Source of the DNA: Acidobacteriota bacterium
GTDB lineage: Bacteria > Acidobacteriota > Terriglobia > Terriglobales > Acidobacteriaceae
Length of the DNA: 64,000 bases
NCBI GenBank assembly: GCA_021813745.1
Contig: JAKAJO010000075.1
Span: forward strand, 62,001 to 126,000
Reading direction: 5' to 3'
In this document: positions 56,561-64,000 of the stretch, one piece after another
Position numbering within the stretch: the first letter of the stretch is position 1
How the letters are laid out: each line of letters opens with the position of its first letter
Position numbers and translations under genes: made by a program
The notes under the pieces: model-generated
Seen by the model: only the letters and a program-made list of their open reading frames with translations
Database searches by the model: none
Told to the model about the DNA's origin: nothing

Positions 56561-57391
56561 TTATCTTGCCAAGAGGCTGATTCGCTGGTGGACCGCCTGA
56601 AGATCGCTTGTGTCCAGGTTGCTATACCGCCGTGTCATCTCAAGCGTGGTGTGGCCGAGCGATTTTTGAAGGTGGAAGGTGCTGCCACCGCGCCGCAGAT
56701 AGTTCACCGCAAAGGTGTGCCGGAAGGCGTGCAGGGCACGGGCTGGTGCGGCAAACCCTAGCCGCTTGCAGAGGCGTTTGACTGCCCGGCGCGCATTATT
56801 GCGGTCCATCGGAAACAGCAAATCGTCAGCCGTGCTGTCAGTCTCCACGACGTAGCGATAGAAGGCGCGGCGCAACTCAGCACTGATTGGCACACGGCGC
56901 TGCTTCCTGCCCTTGCCTGTCAGTGTCACAAGCAGGTTATCCGCATCCACGTCTGCAACCCGGATGCTAATGGCCTCTGTAATGCGGCAGCCCGTGTCCA
57001 GCAGCACCAGCACCAGCAGATGCAGCCGCCGCTGTGTGGGCGACTCAGGTCGCCAGCGCAACAGCGCCTTAATCTGCGGCTCGCTGAATGTCGGCATGAT
57101 GCGCTGCTCTTCCGTCAGGCGTGGCACTTTGGGGTGTTTGCAAGCGGGCGAGCACTTCACATCTGCGCCTGCATTCAGCCAGTGGCAGTACGCATTCAGG
57201 ACGCGGCACAGGGAGTTGACCCCGGTGGGTTTCAATCCCTTTTCACGCATTCGGATCACGGCGTCTGTCAAATCGTCTTGAGTGGGCGTCTCAGTGGGCA
57301 ACCAACGAAACGCACACCGATACCACTCCAGTGTCCGTGGGCTGACATTGGCGATAAATTGGCGCTCTCGGATGAAGCGGGCGAAGCACAT
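56561..57391 (-). CDS. int: Tyrosine recombinase/integrase
   Basis: 276 residues. N-terminal SAM-like core-binding domain (FIANVSPRTLEWYRCAFRWL). Catalytic set is complete: Arg136 in DTGCRITEA, Lys160 in TGKGRKQRRVPIS, His221/Arg224 in LHAFRHTFA, His247 in LGHTTLEMT and nucleophile Tyr256 in TRRYSNL. Its gene starts 73 bases from the right attachment repeat, as usual for tRNA-integrating elements. It resembles XerC/D-type integrases of about 280-300 residues. No excisionase gene is seen. Confidence 0.94.
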   Translation of the reverse strand: MCFARFIRERQFIANVSPRTLEWYRCAFRWLPTETPTQDDLTDAVIRMREKGLKPTGVNSLCRVLNAYCHWLNAGADVKCSPACKHPKVPRLTEEQRIMPTFSEPQIKALLRWRPESPTQRRLHLLVLVLLDTGCRITEAISIRVADVDADNLLVTLTGKGRKQRRVPISAELRRAFYRYVVETDSTADDLLFPMDRNNARRAVKRLCKRLGFAAPARALHAFRHTFAVNYLRRGGSTFHLQKSLGHTTLEMTRRYSNLDTSDLQAVHQRISLLAR

Positions 57392-57404
57392 AGAAACCCT
57401 CCAG

Positions 57405-57420
57405 GCAGGCGGTCATTTTC
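57405..57420 (+). repeat. Possible integrase arm site, right
   Basis: GCAGGCGGTCATTTTC, identical to 52907-52922 and in the same orientation, 44 bases inside the right repeat and just upstream of int. Confidence 0.5.
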
Positions 57421-57464
57421 CGTGAGGATTTCTCTATGTCGTTTATTTTCTGTATCTTGCAAAG

Positions 57465-57528
57465 GCTGGTTAGAGCGCCTGCTTCACACGCAGGAGGTCC
57501 GGGGTTCGAGTCCCTGACCGCCCACCAT
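57465..57528 (+). repeat. Right attachment site (direct repeat, 64 bases)
   Basis: Exact copy of 52793-52856, carrying the anticodon arm, variable loop, T-arm and CCA of tRNA-Val but not the 5' acceptor strand and the first part of the D-arm, so it is not a functional tRNA. Confidence 0.9.
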
Positions 57529-57572
57529 AAATTCATACAAATCAGTATTTTCCGGTCAGTTCAAGTTGTATC

Positions 57573-58595
57573 CTACCGCCTCGGCTCGGTCCACTGGCCC
57601 GTGCTCGCCGACTCGAAGACGGCTTCGATCACACCCATGTTCAGGATGGCTTCCTCAAGCGGCACCGGCACCTGCCCGCCCTCCATCACCGCCCGCGAGA
57701 AATCATCCCCCTGCCGCGTGTACTGGTCGCACGCCGGGAAGGTCTCAGTGGTGACCCCGCTCCCGCTGAAGTCGCCGGTCGCGTCGATAAAGATCCGCAT
57801 CGCCTGGTCCGGAGGCGCGTTGAACGGAATCTCCACCTCGATCCGCCCGCGCGTGCCCAGGTACTGCACCTTCTGGTACGGCACCATCTGCGTACTACAG
57901 GTGAAGATTGCGTGCCCGCTTGGAAACTCCATCACCGCTGAGGTCAGCCGGTCGGTCTTCATCTCCGGATCGCGGTTGATGGCTGCCACCACCCGCATCG
58001 GCTCCTCGCCATATCCGTACCGCGCCGTGTGAATCAGATAGCAGCCAATATCCAGCAGCGCTCCGCCTCCGCACTCCACCTGGTTGCGGATATTCGCCGC
58101 ATCCACGTTGTAGTAGCTGAAGCATCCCACGACAGCGCGCAACTCGCCGATCCTGCCCTGTCCCAGCAGCTCGCGCACCCTCTGCCACTGCGGATGGCTG
58201 CGAATCATGAACGCCTCGCCGATCTGCACGCCCGTCCGCGCGCGCACCTCGAGCAGCGTCTCCGCTTCGGCAACCGTCAGGCTCAGCGGCTTCTCGCACA
58301 GCACGTGCTTGCCCGCCTCTGCAGCCTTGATCGTCCACGGCACATGCAGCTGATTGGGCAGCGGATTATAGATTGCATCAATCTCCGGATCGGCTAGCAG
58401 CTCCTCATACGATCCATAAGCCCGCGCAATGCCCAGCGCACTCGCCACTGCCCGCGCGCGGCTCAGGTCCCGCGACGCAATCGCATCCACAGTCGTGTAG
58501 TCGCCCTGCTGCATCGCGGGCAACACCTTCCGCGTCCCGATTGCAGCCGTACTTAAAACACCCCAGCGAAGTTTCTTGCTCATAGCGGTCATCAT
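57573..58595 (-). CDS. Gfo/Idh/MocA-family oxidoreductase
   Basis: 340 residues; GGAGG eight bases before the first ATG, with another ATG at 58583. NAD(P)-binding WGVLSTAAIGTRKVLPAM, the EKP motif in HVLCEKPLSLT, and GGGALLDIGCYLIHTARY in the substrate domain. Members oxidise, reduce or epimerise sugars, inositols or aldoses. It is the last gene of the minus-strand sugar operon, 17 bases after the BNR gene, and lies directly outside the integrated element. Confidence 0.9.
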   Translation of the reverse strand: MMTAMSKKLRWGVLSTAAIGTRKVLPAMQQGDYTTVDAIASRDLSRARAVASALGIARAYGSYEELLADPEIDAIYNPLPNQLHVPWTIKAAEAGKHVLCEKPLSLTVAEAETLLEVRARTGVQIGEAFMIRSHPQWQRVRELLGQGRIGELRAVVGCFSYYNVDAANIRNQVECGGGALLDIGCYLIHTARYGYGEEPMRVVAAINRDPEMKTDRLTSAVMEFPSGHAIFTCSTQMVPYQKVQYLGTRGRIEVEIPFNAPPDQAMRIFIDATGDFSGSGVTTETFPACDQYTRQGDDFSRAVMEGGQVPVPLEEAILNMGVIEAVFESASTGQWTEPRR

Positions 58596-58612
58596 AGCGC
58601 GGGCCTCCAGCG

Positions 58613-61600
58613 TCAGTCCTCATCCCCGCTCGCCGGCATCTCAGTCGGCTGCAGCGCGAGGTCAATCTCCTTGAGTTGCCGCTCGCGCAGCGTGCGATTC
58701 ACCGAAGGAATTTGTGCATTCTTCAGTGGCTCCCACTTCGCCTGCACCTCATGCCACTCCGCCGCCAGATGCTTCCGTGCTGCCTCCTGCGCCTGCGTAG
58801 GCGCTGCATCCGCCTGCCCCACCTGCGTATAGAGCCCCTGCGCTTCGCCTGCCAGGTCGTCCAGGCCCGGCGCTTCCTTTGCGCCATCCGCGCCTTCCTT
58901 GCCGTTCAGCAGCGCGTTGAGCGCGTCGTCCAGACTTTGCAACGGCTTCTTCACTTCGGCGGCCGCGCCCGGCATCCGCTTCTCCACCTGCTCGCGCGCG
59001 GAGTGCGCCTCCAGCGCTGCCTTCGCGCTCGCGGTCATCAGCTCCGCCAGCTCCGTCTCCGCCTCATGCTCCGCCGCCAGATCTGCAGGCGTCGCTGTCA
59101 CACGGGGATCCATCTTCACCGTCAGCGGCGCCATCAACGTCTTTCCATCCACCGTCAGCCGCACGGTGTACTGCCCCGGCAGTGCCAGCACGCCCTGCGG
59201 CACGCGCGGCGTCGCATGTGGCACCGCCGAAATCGGATACTCATAGTGCGTCGCCGTCGGCTGTGTCTCGTGCAGGTCCCACACCCACCGATGCATCCCC
59301 GGTGTTCCGGGCAGCGTGGCCGGCATGCGCAACCAGTAAAGAGGAATCAGCTGCTTCGCCAGCTCTGCCTCCGTCGCCTCGGGCACGTCGTCGCTCGCAT
59401 ACCGCCGCACCACGTTGTTTTGCGCATCCAGAATCTCCAGCACCACCGGCCCCTTCACACTCGCAGGCAGCGTGTAATCAATCGCAGCACCATCCGGCGG
59501 ATTCTGTCCCATCGGCTCATCCGGCGGCATCGGTGTGTCGGTGTATGTGCTCCGCCGCACGCGAACCGCCGCACCCGGAGTGAAGAGATACGGCCCCGCC
59601 TGCGCCGCCTGCTTGTCCATCTGGCGCAGCGGAGTGACGTCATCCAGCACCCAGAACGACCGCCCATGCGTGGCCACAATCAGGTCGTCGTCGTGCACCA
59701 TCAAGTCGCGCATCGACGTGTGCGGCAGGTTGTACTCGATCGATTGCCACGTGTTCCCATCGTCGAGCGAGACCCACACACCTGTCTCTGTACCCGCGTA
59801 GAGCATGCCTTTGCGCACCGGATCCTCACGCACCACGTTCACCGGCGCATTCTCCGGCAGTCCCGTCGCAATCGCCTGCCACGTCGCACCGCCATCGTGC
59901 GTCCGATAGATGTACGGATGCAGATCATCCACACGGAACCGGCTCACCGAGATGTACGCCGTATTCTCGTCAAAGCGCGACGCGCTGATCTGCGTCACCT
60001 TGCTCCACGGCGTCAGCGCGGGTGGCGTGATGTTCTTCCACGTCTTGCCCAGATCGTGAGTCACCCAGACCAGCCCGTCATCGGTTCCCGCCCAGATTGT
60101 GTTCACATCCTTGAACGACGGCGCCACGGAGTAAATCGCTCCGCGCCGCTTCTCCTGTTCCTTTTCGGGCAACGACTGTAGCGACGCCGGCTGGCCCGCC
60201 TGCTCCCGTGACAGATCCGGACTGATCGCCTGCCACGTCTTTCCGTAATCCCTCGTCAGAAAGAGCCGGTTCGCCGCATAGAACAGCATGTGCGGATCGA
60301 CGGGCGAAAACAGAATCGGCTCTGTGCGGTCGGCGCGAATACCGCCCTCATGCACCGGCGCAGGCGTCACATTCTGCGTCTGCCCCGTCCGCATGTCGAA
60401 GCGCGATACCTCCGTCCGCCCCGCGCCGTACACAATCTCCGGATGCAGCGGATCCGGCGCAGCATAGCCGTACTCGATGATCCCCACCGGGTGCCACTCG
60501 CGCATCGTGATCTCGCCATCGTTCCCGCGGCTTGCGATGCACACCGAACCACTCTCCTGCTGCCCAGCGCAAATCTGGTACGGGAACGTGTTCGTCACCG
60601 CCACGTGATACAGCTGCGCCGTCGGCTGGTTGTACCACGAGCTCCACGTCTGCCCGCCATTCACCGTCACCAGCGCGCCCTGGTCGGCCACCAGCAGAAT
60701 GATCCGCGGATCATTCGGGTTGATCCACAAATTCTGGTAGTCATCGCCACCCGGCGCGCCGCGCAACCCGCTCCACGTCTTGCCGCCGTCGGTCGAGCGC
60801 ACCGTCACAATGCTCGCGCTGTACACCACATCAGGATTCTTCGGGTCCACCATCGGCACCGGCAGATCGCCGCCGCCAATCTTCATCGCAGGCCGCGCAT
60901 CCTCTGTCACCCGGTACCAGCTCTCGCCCGCATCATCCGACCGGAAGAAGCCCAATCCCTCGTCGCTCTCGTAGCCGCCTTCGCGCGTGGTGGACACCGT
61001 GGCATACAGCCGGCTCGATTGGCTTGCCGCAATCGCTACGTTGATCTGCACCAGGTCTGCCGGCAGTCCCTGCGTCAGCGCATGCCATGTATCTCCACCA
61101 TCGGTCGACTTGAACAGGCCACCATGCGTGCCGTCATACTCGTTGCCGTCTTCCCACGGACCCAGCCGCGACTCCCACAACGACGCATACACGACATTCG
61201 GATGCGCGGGGTCAATCACCACATCCGAGCCGCCCGTGTTCTCGTCCTTATAGAGCACGCGCTTCCACGTCTGACCGCCATCCGTCGAGCGATAAATCCC
61301 GCGCTCCTGATTCGGACCATACGGATGCCCCAGCACCGCAGCGAATAGCCGGTTCGCATCGTGTGGGTCCACGGCCAGCGCCGGAATCTGCTCGCCTTCC
61401 CGCAGGCCCAGGTGCTCCCACGTCTTGCCTGCATCCTTCGAGCGATAAATCCCATCGCCCACCGACAGGTCGGGCCGGTGCAATCCTTCGCCGCTCGCCA
61501 CGTACACCACGCTCGGATCCGACGGAGCCACCGCAATCGCGCCGACGGACTGCGTCCCCTCCTTGTCAAAGACGGGTTGCCACGTGCGCCCGTAGTCCGT

Positions 61601-61822
61601 GCTCTTCCACACGCCGCCGTCCACCTGGCCCACGTAGAACACATTCGGTTCGCTCGCCACGCCGCATGCCGCTCGCGTTCGCCCTCCGCGGAACGGCCCC
61701 ACCAGCCGCCAGTGCAAATCGGGCACCGCCGTCTGCTGCGCTGCCAGCACGCACGGTGAGACAACACACGCGACCATTGCAATCATGGATGCAACATTTT
61801 GGAATGAAACACGGCGGCTCAT
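58613..61822 (-). CDS. Secreted BNR/Asp-box (sortilin-like) beta-propeller protein
   Basis: 1069 residues from the ATG at 61822, which gives a signal peptide (MIAMVACVVSPCVLAAQ). Many Asp-box blades S-x-D-x-G-x-T-W are seen: STDYGRTWQP, SKDAGKTWEH, STDGGQTWKR, STDGGDTWHA, STDGGKTWSG, and later THDLGKTWKN, THDGGATWQA. These form one or two propellers in residues 40-740. The C-terminal 330 residues include Ig-like and helical parts (ELAELMTASAKAALEAHSAREQ). Close relatives are annotated as sialidase- or VPS10-like; enzyme activity is not established. Inside the sugar operon it may bind or process glycans. Confidence 0.85.
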   Translation of the reverse strand: MSRRVSFQNVASMIAMVACVVSPCVLAAQQTAVPDLHWRLVGPFRGGRTRAACGVASEPNVFYVGQVDGGVWKSTDYGRTWQPVFDKEGTQSVGAIAVAPSDPSVVYVASGEGLHRPDLSVGDGIYRSKDAGKTWEHLGLREGEQIPALAVDPHDANRLFAAVLGHPYGPNQERGIYRSTDGGQTWKRVLYKDENTGGSDVVIDPAHPNVVYASLWESRLGPWEDGNEYDGTHGGLFKSTDGGDTWHALTQGLPADLVQINVAIAASQSSRLYATVSTTREGGYESDEGLGFFRSDDAGESWYRVTEDARPAMKIGGGDLPVPMVDPKNPDVVYSASIVTVRSTDGGKTWSGLRGAPGGDDYQNLWINPNDPRIILLVADQGALVTVNGGQTWSSWYNQPTAQLYHVAVTNTFPYQICAGQQESGSVCIASRGNDGEITMREWHPVGIIEYGYAAPDPLHPEIVYGAGRTEVSRFDMRTGQTQNVTPAPVHEGGIRADRTEPILFSPVDPHMLFYAANRLFLTRDYGKTWQAISPDLSREQAGQPASLQSLPEKEQEKRRGAIYSVAPSFKDVNTIWAGTDDGLVWVTHDLGKTWKNITPPALTPWSKVTQISASRFDENTAYISVSRFRVDDLHPYIYRTHDGGATWQAIATGLPENAPVNVVREDPVRKGMLYAGTETGVWVSLDDGNTWQSIEYNLPHTSMRDLMVHDDDLIVATHGRSFWVLDDVTPLRQMDKQAAQAGPYLFTPGAAVRVRRSTYTDTPMPPDEPMGQNPPDGAAIDYTLPASVKGPVVLEILDAQNNVVRRYASDDVPEATEAELAKQLIPLYWLRMPATLPGTPGMHRWVWDLHETQPTATHYEYPISAVPHATPRVPQGVLALPGQYTVRLTVDGKTLMAPLTVKMDPRVTATPADLAAEHEAETELAELMTASAKAALEAHSAREQVEKRMPGAAAEVKKPLQSLDDALNALLNGKEGADGAKEAPGLDDLAGEAQGLYTQVGQADAAPTQAQEAARKHLAAEWHEVQAKWEPLKNAQIPSVNRTLRERQLKEIDLALQPTEMPASGDED

Positions 61823-61883
61823 CAGCAACACAATCCTCCAGCACAACGCAACGTCATTCTAAAGCGCCGTCGCGGTGTGCCGC

Positions 61884-62975
61884 TCACCCGCTCATCGCCT
61901 GAACCAGCCGCTCCATCGCCGCCTCCTGCTTCTCCATGGAAGCCAGCAGCGCAAACTGGGTTCGGCAGCGGTCAAGGTTGTGCCCGTCACGCTCCACCCG
62001 GTAGTAGCGGTCCCCGGCCAGATGATCTGTCAAGAACCTGATCCCTTGTTCGTAGGTGATCACCTTTCCTGCAGCGCTCAGCAGTGGTTTCTCAGCGGCG
62101 GTCAGAAAACCGCCCGCCGCGCTCACGTATCCATGCAACAGCGCCTCAAAGAGCGGCATCTGCATTGCCACCTTCTTCAGGTCGCGCTCATCCTCTGCGG
62201 CGCTGCACGTCGCCGTGCGCACCAAGTCGCCAAAATCACACGGCGCCAGTCCCGGCATCACCGTGTCCAGATCGATCACACAGAGGGCACCTCCGCTCAC
62301 TTCGTCAAAGAGAACGTTGTTCAGCTTGGTATCGTTGTGCACAATGCGCTCCGGCAGTCCCGCCGCCACCAGCACGCCGGCAAGCCCGCGCCGGGCTAGC
62401 GCAAACTCAATCTCCGCCTGCGCGTCTGTCACGCGTCCCGCCACATTGTCTCGAATCGCCTGCTCCAGCGCAGCCAGCCGCTTCGGCGTGTTGTGAAAAT
62501 CCGGAATCGTCTCTGCCAGCCGCGGTGGTGGCAGGTCTGCGAGCTGAGCCTGAAACTCGCCGAACGCTCGCGCCGCTGCAAACGCCTGCTCGGGCGACTC
62601 CACCGCCTCATAGCTCCGCGCACGCTCAATCATGCGATAAGCCCGCCAGCACGCTCCATCCGGCCCCTCATGCCACAGCCACCCATCCTGCGTTGCAACC
62701 AGCCGCAGCACACGCCGCTCCGCATCCGGTTGCCCCTGCACGCGCTGCGAAACATGCTCCGTCACCCGGCGGATATTCTCCATCAGCGCCGGCACGTCAT
62801 GAAACACCGCTCGATTCACGCGCTGCACCAGATACCGCCGCCGCACGCTACCCTCGCGGCAGGCCACGCAATACGATTCCTGAATGTGCCCGCTGCCCCA
62901 GCGCTCGGCGCTTGCAAACTCCCCGGCAAAAGCAAACCGGCGTGCGACCGCTGCGATTCGCTCTGACTCCATCAT
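61884..62975 (-). CDS. Phosphotransferase, N-acetylhexosamine 1-kinase-like
   Basis: 363 residues from the ATG at 62975, which overlaps the stop of the nucleotidyltransferase gene (ATGA). Aminoglycoside-phosphotransferase/choline-kinase fold: GSGHIQESYCV in the nucleotide loop, catalytic IVHNDTKLNNVLFD and Mg-binding CVIDLDTVMPGLAPCDFGD. These stretches resemble NahK, which phosphorylates GlcNAc or GalNAc at C1 in the bifidobacterial lacto-N-biose pathway. A sugar-1-phosphate nucleotidyltransferase is encoded immediately before it, which supports the reading. Confidence 0.82.
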   Translation of the reverse strand: MMESERIAAVARRFAFAGEFASAERWGSGHIQESYCVACREGSVRRRYLVQRVNRAVFHDVPALMENIRRVTEHVSQRVQGQPDAERRVLRLVATQDGWLWHEGPDGACWRAYRMIERARSYEAVESPEQAFAAARAFGEFQAQLADLPPPRLAETIPDFHNTPKRLAALEQAIRDNVAGRVTDAQAEIEFALARRGLAGVLVAAGLPERIVHNDTKLNNVLFDEVSGGALCVIDLDTVMPGLAPCDFGDLVRTATCSAAEDERDLKKVAMQMPLFEALLHGYVSAAGGFLTAAEKPLLSAAGKVITYEQGIRFLTDHLAGDRYYRVERDGHNLDRCRTQFALLASMEKQEAAMERLVQAMSG

Positions 62976-63871
62976 CCCCACAGCCGCTCCGGATACTTCC
63001 CCGCTTCAATCAGCTGCCGCACGCTCGCCACCACCTCCGGCTTGTCTTCCTGATAGGTCACGCCAAACCACGCCTCCGGTGTCGGCAGCACGCGCACCGC
63101 AGCCTTGCCTGCGCCAATCAGCTCATTCACCGTCGCGGGCAGGTAGCACTCCGATTTCAACTCTGCCCCACGCTCCCGAAGAAATGCAGTGAACCTCTCC
63201 CGCAGCAGCGGAAAGACCTCCGCATGCAGTCCCCACAGATTCATCGACACCAGCTCGTCGCCTGTCAGCTCCGTCACCGTGCCATCCGCCGCCGTGTTCC
63301 GGATGTGCGCGCCCACACGCTCAATCTGCGTCATTTCCGTCACGCCACGCAACTGCCCCGCCGCATCCACCTGGCACACGCCGCGCGCCACCGCACCATA
63401 CTCTGACAGCGTCCGCCGCAGCACGTACCCCACCAGCGCGTGTTCCTCCCTGTCGCTGCTCAAATGCTCCGCCAGCAGCCTGTAGCTCTCCGCACCATAA
63501 AAATCATCCGCGTTAATCACCGCAAACGGCCCGTCGATCGCGCCTTCGGCCGCCAGCACCGCATGCGTCGTGCCCCATGGCTTCGTTCGCCCCGCAGGCA
63601 CATGAAATCCCTTCGGCAATTGCTCGGTGTCCTGCAGGACGTAACCCACATCGACCATGTGCTCGAACCGCGCGCCCACCTTCTGCCGGAACTCCGCCTC
63701 AATTTCTTTGCGCAACACAAACACCACGCGCCGGAATCCCGCCCGCAGCGCATCGTAGATCGAGTAGTCCACAATCGCTTCGCCGCCGGGTCCCACGGCA
63801 TCCATCTGCTTCAGCCCGCCGTAGCGCGAACCCATGCCGGCAGCCAGAACCAGCAGCGCAGGCCCGCTCAT
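62972..63871 (-). CDS. Sugar-phosphate nucleotidyltransferase
   Basis: 299 residues. N-terminal LVLAAGMGSRYGGLKQMDAVG is the NTP-transferase signature with the pyrophosphorylase loop, followed by VINADDFYGAES with the metal-binding Asp. It should activate a sugar-1-phosphate to an NDP-sugar. Its ATG overlaps the stop of the gene upstream and its stop overlaps the start of the kinase gene, so three genes are translationally coupled. Substrate is unknown; coupling to a NahK-like kinase suggests N-acetylhexosamine-1-phosphate. Confidence 0.85.
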   Translation of the reverse strand: MSGPALLVLAAGMGSRYGGLKQMDAVGPGGEAIVDYSIYDALRAGFRRVVFVLRKEIEAEFRQKVGARFEHMVDVGYVLQDTEQLPKGFHVPAGRTKPWGTTHAVLAAEGAIDGPFAVINADDFYGAESYRLLAEHLSSDREEHALVGYVLRRTLSEYGAVARGVCQVDAAGQLRGVTEMTQIERVGAHIRNTAADGTVTELTGDELVSMNLWGLHAEVFPLLRERFTAFLRERGAELKSECYLPATVNELIGAGKAAVRVLPTPEAWFGVTYQEDKPEVVASVRQLIEAGKYPERLWG

Positions 63872-64000
63872 CGCGCCGCTCCCGGCACAGGCGTCATCTC
63901 CATCGTCCGCACTTCAAACGGCGCCAGCGTGAAGCGATGCTCTTCGCCCGCATGCATCGTCTCCGCCGGCTTGCCGGTATCTTCCTTCCATGGGCTGCGT
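63868..64000 (-). CDS. C-terminal end of a larger protein, probably a glycosidase (cut by window)
   Basis: The minus-strand frame that ends with TGA at 63868-63870 is open to the window edge. It reads RSPWKEDTGKPAETMHAGEE then HRFTLAPFEVRTMEMTP and stops. FTLAPFEVRTM resembles the last beta strand of glycoside hydrolases and phosphorylases with a C-terminal beta domain. It is upstream of the nucleotidyltransferase with an ATGA overlap, so it is part of the operon. About 44 residues are visible, too few for a family. Confidence 0.55.
   Translation of the reverse strand, partial: RSPWKEDTGKPAETMHAGEEHRFTLAPFEVRTMEMTPVPGAAR

Larger units (their letters stand above)
52793..57528. mobile_element. 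tRNA-Val-integrated element, 4.7 kb
   Basis: A 64-base direct repeat of the tRNA 3' part bounds this stretch: 52793-52856 within the tRNA gene and 57465-57528 at the right end. Between the repeats are a tyrosine integrase next to the right end, a primase-helicase, a small unknown gene and a repeat-rich intergenic region. There are no conjugation, capsid or cargo genes. It looks like a minimal replicating genomic island or phage-satellite-like unit. Integration recreated the tRNA at the left end. Confidence 0.9.

Noticed and set aside
57465..57528. Second tRNA-Val gene
   Set aside because: It lacks the 5' acceptor strand and the first part of the D-arm, so it is only the attachment repeat.
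58676..60181. 501-codon open frame on the plus strand opposite the BNR gene
   Set aside because: The product is Arg/His/Leu-rich low-complexity sequence typical of antisense reading of a high-GC gene. The minus-strand protein has clear Asp-box repeats and a signal peptide.
62084..63406. 440-codon open frame on the plus strand across the kinase and nucleotidyltransferase genes
   Set aside because: It crosses two well-supported genes in antisense, is rich in Ala, Pro, Arg and Ser, and resembles no family.

Overview
The window reads as a chromosomal stretch of a moderately high-GC, diderm, saprophytic bacterium, most likely an acidobacterium (Acidobacteriaceae/Terriglobia-like). This rests on protein character: many secreted glycoside hydrolases, Tat-exported enzymes, a DUF1080 protein, a DUF4382 lipoprotein, an MtrB-type barrel and a tiny secreted peptide. 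It is an inference, because no rRNA is present. Housekeeping genes (gyrB, rplU-rpmA, dapA, efp, argG, serA) are interspersed with accessory blocks.

Layout. 1-5926: carbohydrate block with a GH13 enzyme cut by the left edge, a decayed alpha/beta-hydrolase, a GH51 arabinofuranosidase and a Tat-exported carboxylesterase. 6180-13224: a large arsenic island. Two LMW-phosphatase-type arsenate reductases face arsD-arsA-arsR-acr3 across a perfect operator-like palindrome, and arsM faces a second arsR across another palindrome. A small Cys/His gene behind acr3 has lost its start codon and frame. 13263-13951: dead IS256-like transposase. 14127-18902: a Tat-exported unclassified GH-like protein and a beta-helix protein. 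18903-20105: long gene-poor gap. 20106-24081: GDP-mannose-epimerase-like gene, hldE and argG. 25228-28482: a decaheme cytochrome joined in one polypeptide to an MtrB-like outer-membrane barrel. 28710-37298: gyrB, a small secreted peptide, a membrane protein, L27/L21, dapA, a DUF1080 protein and a lipoprotein. 37410-41002: carotenoid desaturase-like oxidoreductase, YqeY, FecR/Gly-rich protein. 41275-44279: a serine-pathway pair in which SerA carries an N-terminal XRE-type HTH. 44357-52348: regulatory-domain protein, DinB, EF-P, EamA permease, GH3, and an ECF sigma/anti-sigma/DUF3106 operon.

52779-57528: an intact tRNA-Val(CAC) followed by a 4.7-kb integrated element bounded by a 64-bp direct repeat of the tRNA 3' part. 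The element has only a tyrosine integrase, a primase-SF3 helicase and a small unknown protein, plus an iteron-like repeat region and possible integrase arm sites. 57573-64000: a tightly packed minus-strand sugar operon (glycosidase tail, nucleotidyltransferase, N-acetylhexosamine-kinase-like gene, BNR/Asp-box protein, Gfo/Idh/MocA oxidoreductase).

The strongest candidates for something little described are the one-piece cytochrome-porin conduit, the HTH-SerA fusion with a palindrome upstream of its operon, and the minimal tRNA-borne replicative element.
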